Origin: Schistosoma mansoni
Lineage: Eukaryota; Platyhelminthes; Trematoda; Strigeidida; Schistosomatidae
DNA length: 64,000 nucleotides
Assembly (NCBI RefSeq): GCF_000237925.1
Contig: NC_031498.1
Span: 25,926,308 to 25,990,307, forward strand
Reading direction: 5' to 3'
The notes below the pieces were generated by a model. That model was not told where the DNA came from. It saw only the letters and a list, made by a program, of their open reading frames with translations, and searched no databases. Shown in pieces: positions 24,961 to 34,923 of the stretch. Both the position numbers and the translations under genes were made by a program. Every line of letters begins with the position of its first letter. Position 1 is the first letter of the stretch.

Positions 24961-27900
24961 AGCAACACCAGGTTAAGCCTGTATGTATTTCTCAGCTTTC
25001 CCAAAGTAATGTGATATCACAAATCTAGGTTTCTGCATTAATTTATGAAGTTCTCATAGATTTTTCTCTAAAATATCTAACATAGTTCAGCACATAAAAA
25101 TAATAGATTAAGGTTCTGATAAGTTCAAAATCAAAGTTTTCAGCTTGACGTTAATGTTGCAAATCACATCACATCTTACTATTTTGATCAAATAACATAG
25201 AGATTCTTTCAAGTGTTTTTAATTATACTTACAAATACTTAATATTTGTAAAATCTGTAATCTTTTATTGAAATTTTATCTTTCTTCTTTTAATCCACAA
25301 AATGTTAAACATTTGTGATTGGGAAAAAGCCTCAGAAACCGAACTAAAAGTTACGCCAGTTATACCCCCCCCCCAAAAAAAAACGCACATATACTATTGT
25401 GTACTAAGCTTCTTAAGTGAAGCGGTTCGGTTTTTCCCACAAATTTAAATCTATGACAGTATGAATAAAAACCAGTCCTATAAAGGAATTTGTTTCTTTC
25501 GAACCTCCCAGATGTAATGTTCCTAAAAATGAGTAATTCGATTTTTTGTGTATAATATATATATATATATATATATATCACCATTGTAACATCTAAATCG
25601 TTGTATATCGCATGCAAACGTTGATTGTTTTTTCCTGATATTCTTAAATTTCAGATTTCTGGCGTATTAACACATCCATTTGATGTGATTAAAACTCACA
25701 GACAAGTTGATTTCGGAAAGCATTCGTTTGCATTTAGTAAGTTCTTTAGACCATGAACCTGGCGTAGTAGTTTTGTGCACAACAGTCGTTCAAATTTACC
25801 TTTAGTTTGTATCAACAACACTCCCATAGAATTCGCAGAATTAACAAAAAGTTAGCAAAACGTTACGAATATTAAAGTGTGTATGCTTACTCAACCCTTT
25901 TTAAACGCAGTATAAAGAGTAACGTGTCATTACTAGTTTATTGGGAAGAAAGTACTGAAAATGCCCAATCTAGAACAAAAGTGAGTCGACCAAAGTCGAA
26001 ATAACTGTGGCATCAATAATAGTGAGAAAAACTAAACATTGGAAATACGACTCAAGAAAACGGAGTAAAATGGTTTATATGAAAAGATACTGGAACACAA
26101 AGTTTAGGGGAAGATGAAATCTATTTGTACCATTATGACTGCTTCCAAGCCATTTCATACAACGTCTACAATCACTAATCGCTGTTGTTGTGCGAACTCA
26201 AACCAATGTGGCTCAGTCCGACAGTCAACGACTTCTCGGATTGATCTCATCTGTATTTGACTACCCCTGATATTTTTTGAACCTACTCTTACACCAGCCA
26301 ATATTGTAGTCCTAGGTAGACAGTGTTTAGTCCAGATAACCTCAATCGATGAACATTTACTACCTTACCAACCAATTTGCAATATTTTCGTAATACTACG
26401 GAATTAGTTCCACAGTTCCTTACTCGGTTGTTCTACAGTATATAAGCAACGCTTCAAAGATATCTATGATCAGAAGCCTGTGAACTACGCGTTTCTTTTA
26501 TTCCCGTGGACTTTCTTCGTTGCCACTATGTAATATAAAACTGACTGCTGCACATTACACACCTTTTAGTTGGTAGACGGTTGTCTTCCCTACTCCTCCA
26601 GTGATTAAAAAATGAGTCAAACACCGAACCATCAGGGCTGAGACTTTCAGTATAAGTACAGCGCTCGACGAGCCAAACTATTTCATCCCATATAAAGGGT
26701 CTGGATGTTAGTGTAGACCGGTCCTAAAGTAACTTTGTTTCTAAAGGGTAAATGCGTTCCAAGTATGTTTACACTGTTACATAAGGTGTCCAGGAGGTCC
26801 TTCAGTAAGTCAGTCATTATCAACGATGACACCTCTCATAAAACAGAACTACGTCATCTCTTTGGTCCACGTCAAGAAATAAATCTCTTATTAAATCAGT
26901 CCCTGGAAAGTCGGACGACAGAAGCTCTATCTCTAAAAAGAATGTCTATTTCGGAGTTAAATAAAATAGGGATAGTAGGTAGAACTGAAGAATATCACTC
27001 GGAAAAAATTTCGTTCGAGAAAAAGGGCTCCACATGGTTTACGTACTTCAGTGAACCTTTTAACGATAAATACTGTCAAAAACCTCAGTTCAGATCCAAT
27101 CCTGCTTACCAGTCAACAAATAAAATCATTACCGGACTTCATTAAGTATGTTCATGTTCTAGAACCTAATGAGGGGGCGGATATTTGGTCGTTACATTCA
27201 TGTTCGAGTCGGGAACTGATCATATTTCGCCGTTCACGAGCTTTAGTTAAGCGTTGGATGATTATCTAGACTAACATTTTAAACACTATAGTAGTCGAAT
27301 CAATCCTTTTGTGGTTATCACAAGAGGATTTAGTCCCTTTTCCTAAGCTTGGGCAATCGGCAATTGAGACCAGTCAGAATATATCACTTTTAGTCCTCAA
27401 AATCTAGCTAATATTTCAGTCAACCTGAATACTGAAACGTGACCAACATCCTCAAAGATCTTCGGAGTTATTACATCGGATGCAACTGTTTTCTCTTATT
27501 CAGACCAACTGTGAAACTTCCAGCCTCATTGTTAGTAGTTAAGTTAGTTATATCGACCTAACATTCAAAGTTTTTGATAGTGGTAAACAACTATAAGTAT
27601 CTGAATTGTTTCTGATTGACGCATAAATTCAATCTTTAATTATCTGTATCCTTTTTCTTATCTTCGAATGATGAAAGCCACATTACTTATCATATTTAGA
27701 TAAATTCTAACTTCGTTTGGTCAGTCAACTGAAATACATTTTTCTGTAATTCTTTAAACATAGATCATCTTCACCCAACATCAACGTGGACATCACTGCA
27801 TAATTTGTATATCAAAAATGGTCTTCCTGCCTTGTTTTCTGGTAAGTGTCGGTTGACAGGATCGTATTTTTTTTTTGTACAAAGTGAAAGATATCAATTT

Positions 27901-30900
27901 CGCTCATCAATGCCAGTGAGCTGCGTTTTGAAGATATTATGTTTATGTGAATACAGTTTCGGTATAGCAGACTAAGGATTTGGTACTAAACATTTTAGTA
28001 ACATTGAAGTTTAATACTTGCTGACAAATACCTAACAATTAGCGTGCTCCAACATGGAACATCCTTACATCCGATCGATATCTTGATAACACAAAAGCAT
28101 ATAGACCTTTAATCCGACTGTGAAAATGAGTAAGTACTGTAGTGAACAGAACACTGGTTGGGGACAATCGAATGTATTTAAGCAAACATTACAGACTATC
28201 TCAGTAAATTCTAATAACCATACAATGGACAGTTAATTTGCAAATTAACAACCAATAGTCTCCATCTTCACTGCTTCTTCTTTAATTCCATTGCTCATGC
28301 ACTTTTCAAACGATTGCGCTTCATTTCAGTTCTTTTCTCATCGGTCTTCTGCCAAAATACATACTATGTCCGACCCACACCATATACTACTTATATGGAT
28401 ATAAGTAGACCACACCACAGTACATTAGTCAGAAGTCATCATCTGGGTAACAATCTTCTTTTAAAAACAAATAACCCCTTTGATAAATTTCAATAATGCA
28501 ATGAGAAGACGAAGTTTATCAGAATTATGTGATATATTAGCGCAATACATTTCGAACAATCTGATCACACATAATATACTTGTTAAGACATTTTTATATG
28601 AAAATTAAAAGGTTAACTAGACAGGTTAAGGTAAGAAAATAAATAAAGTACACATAAACAATGTGATGACTACTCTGGATAATAAATAAGCATTACCAGG
28701 GTAGGTTAAGGGTAAGAACAAATTGTTTTTGAACGCATAAAGGGGGTTTCAATTTCCGTATAGCCAAGGCTTCAATAAACCTTAGTATACGTCCTTGAAG
28801 GCTTTTGTACAACATTACAAACGCTGACTTGATGTCAACCTTATGACCGGTTTCAACCAAATGTTTCGCAATGGAGGAAGATGTTTGTCTATCCTGTGAT
28901 CTTATTTGACCATTGGAATTCATTTGGTTCTGCAGCCATTTAGGTATGTGTTCCGCCACCCTTATTTGCAGATCACGATTGCTCCTCCCTATGTACGTGT
29001 TTCCGCACATACATGTAAACTGATATACACAATGGGATGTGACACAATCGCTTATGTGCTGTCTAGGTTTTTGATGAAACATCGACCTTGTCTTTTCAAT
29101 GATGACAAGTTGAGTTGCATAAAATGTCTAATCTCCGTCTCAACATGAGACTATTTGAGTCACTCCTAAATGGTAATGTAATATAAACTCGCTTTTTGGG
29201 TGCCAGAAGCGTCATAGGTCTAATCGTATTGCAACCCTTCCAGCGGTTTATGAACTTAAATGAATAACCATTATTCATTAACGTATCAGTTAAAAGCTTC
29301 GTTTCTACTTCAATAGTATCTCTAGTACAAATACAAGTTGTCTTCCATGACTGAAGACCAGTTCAAATGCCTAGTATTTGTCTGTAGCCTGTGTTCACCT
29401 GAGGACGCTGACATCCGAACGAGAATCCTAAGCAAACTTGAACATTGTCCCAACATGACCCTGCAGGAAGTAACTACTGAATGTCAAAGGTTAGTGAATT
29501 TGAAGCATGATACCTCGATGGTAGAAAACGCTAACCAGTTCCCCCACGTTAATGTTGTCGAGAGAAAAGTCTTACAAGGTTCCAGCATACAGAATTATCG
29601 AAATGACAGCTGTAAACCATCATCCCCATGCTGGTTATATGGCGGTTGGCATTTCAAGAGGTTTTGTCCGTTTAAAAGTCATCGTTGTACTACGTGTTCC
29701 AGGAAAGGACACAAAGAAAGTCATTGCAAAACCCGAAAACGCCGTCAACCTAAAGTTTATTCTAAAAGATTCAAGCCACGTACAGCCAAAGTGACGGTAG
29801 CTGCTAACAGAATCGGCTCCCATAATCGCAGAAAGTATGTTTCCTTAAAGATTAACGGGTACGATGCCCGCCTACAGCTAGACACAGCCTCCGATATAAC
29901 GCTTATAAGCAGGAGAACGTGGGAGAAAATTGGGAGGCCGAGAATATATTCAATTTATCAATCAGCACACAGCGCATCTGGGTGATTTCTAAACATTGCC
30001 GGTGAGGTTCACTGTGAAATTACATTGGAAGAGCTTACGGAGAATGGAGTAATATTTTTGACAGAACGGCTATCACTTGACTTATTGGGGCTTGATTTGA
30101 TAGAAAGGTTGAAATTATTAGATCGTCCCATGAACTCAATCTGCAACAACGTCAGTATGTCGAAAGTTGGGGATCCAACATTGTTTCGTGGGGAAGGACA
30201 AAGTCGACAAATACAGTCTGGATACCGACCCCGAATCTTCAGAAAAAAGGGGGAGGTGTTGCGATGATCCTGCAAATTTCTCGCAATCGACATGACAAGC
30301 TCAGGAAGACATTGAGGATCATTTGATCCAATCAGCGTTTGATTAGAAGTTTTGTTAGTAACATAGCGAAAATGAAAAGTCACATGTAGAGATCCTGATT
30401 GGCTGATTAATACACTGCTACTATGTTTAACAGTATTCTAGGATTTTCAGTAAAACCCAAGGACTTTTAAAATACTATAAAAACCCTATATTTTCTGTAC
30501 ATGAACGAACCTTTTGGAGTAAAGTGCTTCCCGCATATTTGTGCCTTTCCTCTCGTGTTCAAGTCGCTGTGTAGTTCTAGCTTGGAGGTTACGAAATTAG
30601 CTTAGGATCCGAATATAGCGTTCAATCAACCAGACGCATCAAGTACAAATACGATTGATTCTATTGAATAAGCTCTTTATTAAACCACGTTTGTAATGAA
30701 TTGGGCAATGACTATGGAAATTAAGATATTGCCCCGTCCATGTCGGCTTTCTATATATAGAACGTTGGATGGAACCATCTTCTCTCCTACTGAACAGTAT
30801 ATCTAGGAAAGGAAGTTGGTTGTTCTTCTCTTCTTCGCACGTAATAGAAATATACTTCTGGTTTAAGTATAATAATATCGGCATTGTTTCGCAATTCTTT

Positions 30901-33249
30901 TGAGGATTTGAAGTGCTGAGAANNNNNNNNNNNNNNNNNNNNNNNNNNNNNNNNNNNNNNNNNNNNNNNNNNNNNNNNNNNNNNNNNNNNNNNNNNNNNN
31001 NNNNNNNNNNNNNNNNNNNNNNNNNNNNNNNNNNNNNNNNNNNNNNNNNNNNNNNNNNNNNNNNNNNNNNNNNNNNNNNNNNNNNNNNNNNNNNNNNNNN
31101 NNNNNNNNNNNNNNNNNNNNNNCCCACGAAAAATGTTGGATCCCCAACTTTCGACATACTGACGTTGTTGCAGATTGAGTTCATGGGACGATCTAATAAT
31201 TTCAACCTTTCTATCAAATCAAGCCCCAATAAGTCAAGTGATAGCCGTTCTGTCAAAAATATTACTCCATTCTCCGTAAGCTCTTCCAATGTAATTTCAC
31301 AGTGAACCTCACCGGCAATGTTTAGAAATCACCCAGATGCGCTGTGTGCTGATTGATAAATTGAATATATTCTCGGCCTCCCAATTTTCTCCCACGTTCT
31401 CCTGCTTATAAGCGTTATATCGGAGGCTGTGTCTAGCTGTAGGCGGGCATCGTACCCGTTAATCTTTAAGGAAACATACTTTCTGCGATTATGGGAGCCG
31501 ATTCTGTTAGCAGCTACCGTCACTTTGGCTGTACGTGGCTTGAATCTTTTAGAATAAACTTTAGGTTGACGGCGTTTTCGGGTTTTGCAATGACTTTCTT
31601 TGTGTCCTTTCCTGGAACACGTAGTACAACGATGACTTTTAAACGGACAAAACCTCTTGAAATGCCAACCGCCATATAACCAGCATGGGGATGATGGTTT
31701 ACAGCTGTCATTTCGATAATTCTGTATGCTGGAACCTTGTAAGACTTTTCTCTCGACAACATTAACGTGGGGGAACTGGTTAGCGTTTTCTACCATCGAG
31801 GTATCATGCTTCAAATTCACTAACCTTTGACATTCAGTAGTTACTTCCTGCAGGGTCATGTTGGGACAATGTTCAAGTTTGCTTAGGATTCTCGTTCGGA
31901 TGTCAGCATCCTCAGGTGAACACAGGCTACAGACAAATACTAGGCATTTGAACTGGTCTTCAGTCATGGAAGACAACTTGTATTTGTACTAGAGATACTA
32001 TTGAAGTAGGAACGAAGCTTTTAACTGATACGTTAATGAATAATGGTTATTCATTTAAGTTCATAAACCGCTGGAAGGGTTGCAATACGATTAGACCTAT
32101 GACGCTTCTGGCACCCAAAAAGCGAGTTTATATTACATTACCATTTAGGAGTGACTCAAATAGTCTCATGTTGAGACGGAGATTAGACATTTTATGCAAC
32201 TCAACTTGTCATCATTGAAAAGACAAGGTCGATGTTTCATCAAAAACCTAGACAGCACATAAGCGATTGTGTCACATCCCATTGTGTATATCAGTTTACA
32301 TGTATGTGCGGAAACACGTACATAGGGAGGAGCAATCGTGATCTGCAAATAAGGGTGGCGGAACACATACCTAAATGGCTGCAGAACCAAATGAATTCCA
32401 ATGGTCAAATAAGATCACAGGATAGACAAACATCTTCCTCCATTGCGAAACATTTGGTTGAAACCGGTCATAAGGTTGACATCAAGTCAGCGTTTGTAAT
32501 GTTGTACAAAAGCCTTCAAGGACGTATACTAAGGTTTATTGAAGCCTTGGATATACGGAAATTGAAACCCCCTTTATGTGTTCAAAAACAATTTGTTCTT
32601 ACCCTTAACCTACCCTGGTAATGCTTATTTATTATCCAGAGTAGTTATCATATTGTTTATGTGTACTTTATTTATTTTCTTACCTTAACCTGTCTAGTTA
32701 ACCTTTTAATTTTCATATAAAAATGTCTTAACAAGTATATTATGTGTGATCAGATTGTTCGAAATGTATTGCGCTAATATATCACATAATTCTGATAAAC
32801 TTCGTCTTCTCATTGCATTATGGAAATCCTGTTTTGGATCAAAGTATTATCAAGTGAGAATTACTTATTGATTTGATACAAATTTTCAACTACACGACTT
32901 CATAGGTCTATACCTACGAATACACCTGAAACTTTCATTTCCAACCAATTTGTTGTACTAATTATAAAATTTCATAGTTGAAAGCTTCAATGGACTCACG
33001 CTTTCAACTATGAAAAAATACTAAATCTCCACAAAACTCCTAATATAAAATTTCAGTTTTATAATATTTTGTTAATAATACCATTGATCATGTATGTAAA
33101 CTACTTAGTTAGATCACACACTCTTTTTTATTGATGTTTTTTTCACAGGTTTTACACCTAGACTAATTAAAACAACCAGCGCTTCTGCAATAATGATTGC
33201 AGTCTTTGAAAGTTTAAAAGAAAAAGTTGTAAATATTGGAACAAGTTAA
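18049..33249 (+). CDS. SLC25A39/SLC25A40-like mitochondrial carrier (glutathione importer family), 8 exons
   Basis: Exons: 18049-18174, 18208-18447, 23004-23071, 23112-23397, 24108-24320, 25655-25736, 27764-27841, 33149-33249. All have GT-AG borders and compatible phases, giving 397 aa. Three carrier repeats show the signature P-x-D/E-x-x-K/R motifs: MTPLDVVKVRMQ at about residues 31-42, SPIELLRTKIQ, and HPFDVIKTHRQ. KIIRNEGILSLWSGL and the W-L-G-x-GPTLLRDVPYS segment are diagnostic of the SLC25A39/40 branch, which imports glutathione across the inner mitochondrial membrane in mammals. The start ATG gives a short N-terminus of family-like length. Two introns are tiny (33 and 40 bp); others hold an RTE element and a 4.3 kb inverted repeat. 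AATAAA overlaps the stop region at 33249-33254. Family assignment is firm; transport of glutathione in flukes is inferred. Confidence 0.92.
18208..18447 (+). CDS. Carrier exon 2: Cys-rich matrix loop
   Basis: This 80-codon phase-0 exon encodes the loop between the first signature motif and the second transmembrane helix. It starts after a 33 bp intron and ends at a strong GTAAGT donor. Residues 51-59 read KCLVYCNGL, closely matching human SLC25A39 (KCLLYCNGV). Cys52, Cys56, Cys66 and Cys73 correspond to the four loop cysteines reported to bind an iron-sulfur cluster and tune SLC25A39 stability. Cys70 is extra. After SWFERAMKYAG the fluke protein has about 36 further residues, including a second cluster (Cys98, Cys99, Cys102), before the conserved DTVFKIIRNEG in exon 3. 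This makes the protein longer than the usual 340-360 aa. Confidence 0.85.
18448..19857. other. Carrier intron 2, left part: no feature
   Basis: AT-rich intronic sequence between the Cys-rich exon and the RTE insertion. The 67- and 69-codon open frames here show no similarity to known families; the first overlaps exon 2 in the same frame and merely extends it. Confidence 0.5.
19869..22307 (-). mobile_element. RTE-clade LINE with internal deletion, flanked by 11 bp target duplication
   Basis: ACCATATTTGT occurs at 19858-19868 and again at 22308-22318, bracketing a 2.44 kb minus-strand element. Its 3' end carries a (CTGA)n tail (19869-19882, read on minus). Its 5' leader occupies about 21705-22307. 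The 3' UTR (19883-20060) is the source sequence of RTE fragments at 40003-40100 and 58186-58455 and, more diverged, elsewhere. Full RTE elements are about 3.2 kb, so roughly 0.8 kb of the endonuclease-RT junction is missing. It lies antisense in intron 2 of the carrier gene. Confidence 0.9.
20169..21704 (-). pseudogene. RTE ORF: endonuclease N-part fused in frame to reverse transcriptase
   Basis: The 511-codon frame opens with the endonuclease (GAFNVRTLSQIGQQASLAKT, VCCVSETRIQD). At about residue 175 (YAPTDFRHDEV) it jumps straight to late reverse transcriptase (NLVKALYSNTTSRVRAYGEL). The join removes the rest of the endonuclease and the first RT motifs but keeps the frame. RT continues with GVRQGCPLSPFLFNFIIDLL, the catalytic LEYADDIVLF, and a thumb/C-terminus with LRWLGYVLRMPEHRLPRRAM. 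A TGA replaces an expected Trp codon at 20169-20171; coding similarity continues for about 40 more codons toward 20050. The copy cannot retrotranspose on its own. Confidence 0.85.
22319..23003. other. Carrier intron 2, right part: no feature
   Basis: AT-rich intronic sequence ending in the acceptor TTCCTTAAAG before exon 3. An open frame beginning at 22881 runs into exon 3 but its upstream half has no family similarity, so the exon is started at 23004. Confidence 0.5.
24921..24958. repeat. (TA)n microsatellite in carrier intron 5
   Basis: About 19 uninterrupted TA units. A second, shorter TA run lies at about 25553-25578 in the same intron, and further runs lie at 46902-46921 and its mirror copy 57204-57223. 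Confidence 0.95.
26100..26720 (-). mobile_element. Old RTE 3' fragment in carrier intron 6
   Basis: The sequence follows, in order and on the same strand, the 3' coding part of the RTE at 20090-20700: the AGATGAA...CCATTATGACTGCTTCCAAGCCAT block, then TGGCTCAGTCCGACAGTCAACGACTT, then CCAGCCAATATTG, then CTCAATCGATGAACATT. Identity is low and no frame is open, so it is an older insertion than the copy in intron 2. Confidence 0.6.
26735..27269 (+). other. Unidentified coding-like stretch in carrier intron 6
   Basis: An open frame of 136 codons (26735-27145) overlaps a second one in another frame (27051-27269). The first has no low-complexity bias and includes TELRHLFGPRQEINLLLN and a GSTWFTYFSEPFND segment. 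The switch of frame near 27100-27145 suggests a decayed retroelement or processed gene rather than a live gene. I do not recognise the family. It sits in the sense orientation in an intron, directly after the old RTE fragment. Confidence 0.25.
28489..29336 (-). mobile_element. Penelope-like element 3' part (left arm copy)
   Basis: On the minus strand a linker segment (LLTDTLMNNGYSFKFINRWK, then RVYITLPFRSDSNSLMLRRR) leads into a GIY-YIG domain (CVYQFTCMCGNTYIGRSNRD, then IAKHLVETGHKVDIKSAF and RFIEALAIRKLKP). The 3' UTR ends near 28495 with half of the hairpin described at 4675. The upstream RT portion of the same element is at 30638-30922, separated by the inserted LTR fossil. GIY-YIG is the integration nuclease of Penelope elements. 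The frame is interrupted, so this copy is not functional. Confidence 0.85.
29337..30637 (+). mobile_element. Ty3/gypsy-type LTR element fossil, inserted in the Penelope-like element
   Basis: Parts seen in order: a gag C-terminal region with two zinc-knuckle motifs (about 29630-29740), a retropepsin-like protease region with an LDTAS active-site motif (about 29880), a polypurine tract directly before 30257, and an LTR at about 30257-30637. The 5' LTR and pol are not seen, so the copy is partial and broken. Penelope sequence lies on both sides, and a GTATTTGTAC stretch (read on minus) occurs at both junctions, consistent with insertion into that element. The mirror copy is at 31123-31977. Moderately young, judging by preserved motifs. 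Confidence 0.8.
30638..30922 (-). mobile_element. Penelope-like RT C-terminal segment
   Basis: On the minus strand this reads NNQLPFLDILFSRREDGSI, then YRKPTWTGQYLNFHSHC, then SLFNRINRICT. It is the part of the Penelope RT just upstream of the linker and GIY-YIG region at 28489-29336. It is cut off by the N run on the right and bordered by the LTR fossil on the left. Confidence 0.85.
30923..31122. other. Assembly gap (200 N)
   Basis: Exactly 200 N, a placeholder of unknown true length. Open frames drawn across it have no meaning. Confidence 1.
31123..31977 (-). mobile_element. LTR-element fossil, mirror copy (right arm)
   Basis: Reverse complement of the gag-protease part of 29337-30191, nearly identical to it. 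It begins at the gap, so the LTR side of this copy is not in the assembly. Same family and parts as the left copy; partial and broken. Confidence 0.85.
31978..32825 (+). mobile_element. Penelope-like element 3' part (right arm copy)
   Basis: Mirror of 28489-29336, with the same linker, GIY-YIG domain and 3' UTR, now on the plus strand. One amino-acid difference was noted (ALDIRKL here, ALAIRKL in the left arm). Such closeness means the inverted duplication, or the allelic split behind it, is recent. Confidence 0.85.
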
Positions 33250-33556
33250 ATAAAGAAAACAAAAAATAAGGTCTCTGTATGTGTCAACTTATTTTTTTGA
33301 AAAATTCTTCACATTGTCTTCATCTAAGTTAACTGTTACGCAAAACTACATTGATCATCTTATTTTGTACTGTGTTTTAGATTTTAGCGACAACATGAAA
33401 TAAAATGATTTTAGTCCATGTAATTTGTTTTTAGAGAATTTTTATTTTCAGCAGGAAGATTTATGAAAAGACAATAGATTGGGGTAGCTGAGTATGAAAC
33501 TAGTAATTTCTGCTCTTTCATTGGAATTAAGTTAAGCAACCATTAAAAATCTGAAA

Positions 33557-33732
33557 GCACTAGATGATTGTTTCGTCCTGGTATGGGACTTCTCATACGC
33601 GCTCATCCACAACTCCACCACTGAAGACTGAATGCTTAACCTCTAGACCAATGAGTGAATTTCGGAAGATATTGGGTTTGATCCGCGAGCTCGCACCGCT
33701 CACCACACTAGGACGGAACAGTTGTCTAGTGC
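33557..33732. mobile_element. tRNA-like SINE with decayed hammerhead motifs, copy 1
   Basis: GGTTTGATCC at 33675-33684 resembles a pol III B box. Hammerhead remnants flank it in opposite directions: on minus at 33557-33600 (GTCCCATACCAGGAC stem II, GAAAC core, ATC then TAGTGC) and on plus at 33701-33732 (CTAGGACGGAAC, then GTC and TAGTGC). The catalytic CTGANGA is degraded in both (ATGAGAA on minus). The layout fits the schistosome Sm-alpha SINE family, whose copies carry hammerhead ribozymes. It lies between the convergent ends of the carrier and TRMU genes. Confidence 0.6.
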
Positions 33733-33760
33733 TTACATGTTGTGCAACTTAAATCAGTGT

Positions 33761-34151
33761 GACATTAAATAGGAACAATATTTGTAAAATCTCAGCGAAT
33801 GAATTTTTTCTTATAAATTCACCGATAACAGACAATATATAGTGTGAATGAAATTTCTCCTCTCACCACTTACGTTTTCTATAGAATATGTTATATTAAC
33901 ACTTATCATTTCACATCACAAATCTCTTACACACTAATACATATACCCAGTCTAGACATTTTTAACGTTGATTGGATGACCTATTCAGTGTACAATGAAA
34001 CGAAGAACCATGTACCTATTTATATTCGATAATTTTGATGTTTGATTATAATTCCTTGAAAAAGCTTGGACCAGATTGCCAGGCGAAACGTTGGATTTAC
34101 TACAAATTTATTCGCTGAGATTTTACAAATATATTATTTCTATTTGATGTC
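33761..34151. repeat. 390 bp element with about 46 bp terminal inverted repeats
   Basis: GACATTAAATAG...TTTGTAAAATCTCAGCGAAT at 33761-33801 returns inverted at 34110-34151. The inner 26 bp around TTCGCTGAGATTTTACAAA match almost exactly. Inside, at 34060-34095, a small stem (GCTTGG/CCAGGC) is followed by GAAACGTTGG, a motif often seen near Penelope-type termini. There is no coding capacity beyond short frames. It could be a MITE or an inverted Penelope terminus. Confidence 0.5.
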
Positions 34152-34923
34152 TTACATCAACTCGGCGCTCAAATACTGTGAAACTATTTGCTCTAATTTA
34201 GACGAGAGTTCTTTTAAATCAGTGTGATTTTAGTGAAATTCGGCAATTTCCATAATGAAAATTCTTGCTTTACTTTAGAGTACATCGTCAAAATACTTGT
34301 TTGTATTCCTATGAGTCACCAGTTCGCTAAAAAAAACAATAGACTAAGCTTGAGATCATATGAACGTTTTAAACGAGCTTGTTTGAGTTACACATTTGTC
34401 AACTTCAGTCAAAATACGGAAACTATCCTATCTACAAATAGTCTGGATCTTCTTATAGTGTGACTGGTCTACAACCACTAATTTTGATTTTCAAAGAATT
34501 CATTCCCAGAAAAATCAGCCATCAGCTCGGGACGAAAATCGCGTTTCAAAACATAGCTTATGTTAACATTTAGTAATAATGCTTTTGCCTCATACGAGCG
34601 GATGTCTTTTGTGACGAATTCCAACTGTTCCAGTGACGAGGATCTTTATTAGTTTTTCTATCACCCTAAACACTTCTCAAAAACTTGTCTTGATTGTAGG
34701 AGCCTGTCTTGCTGCATTTGATAATGCTGCGTAATGTGTTTCGCATATGATTTCTATAAGTACGTTGGTTTATTTCCAACTCATTATAAAAGTCCGCCAA
34801 ATAACATAGGATAATAATTCATAACATCATTTATTGATGCAACTTGTGAAAAACTTTAACTGATCGACTCACAGTCTCCTAAACTATTTACAAATTTAAA
34901 AGGGATAGATGTTGTTCTTAGAT

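Larger units (their letters stand above)
28489..32825. repeat. 4.3 kb inverted repeat in carrier intron 7, with assembly gap
   Basis: The left arm 28489-30191 and right arm 31123-32825 (1.70 kb each) are nearly identical reverse complements; the coordinates of matching open frames always add up to 61314. Each arm holds the 3' half of a Penelope-like element (its 3' end facing outward) and part of an LTR-element fossil. The 931 bp centre holds the rest of the LTR fossil, more Penelope sequence and 200 N. The pair lies wholly inside the 5.3 kb intron between exons 7 and 8 of the carrier. It may be a real palindrome or a scaffolding artefact. Confidence 0.9.

Noticed and set aside
30639-31305. 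Long open frames drawn through the N run at 30923-31122
   Set aside because: They exist only because N is translated as X. Real similarity stops at the gap edges.
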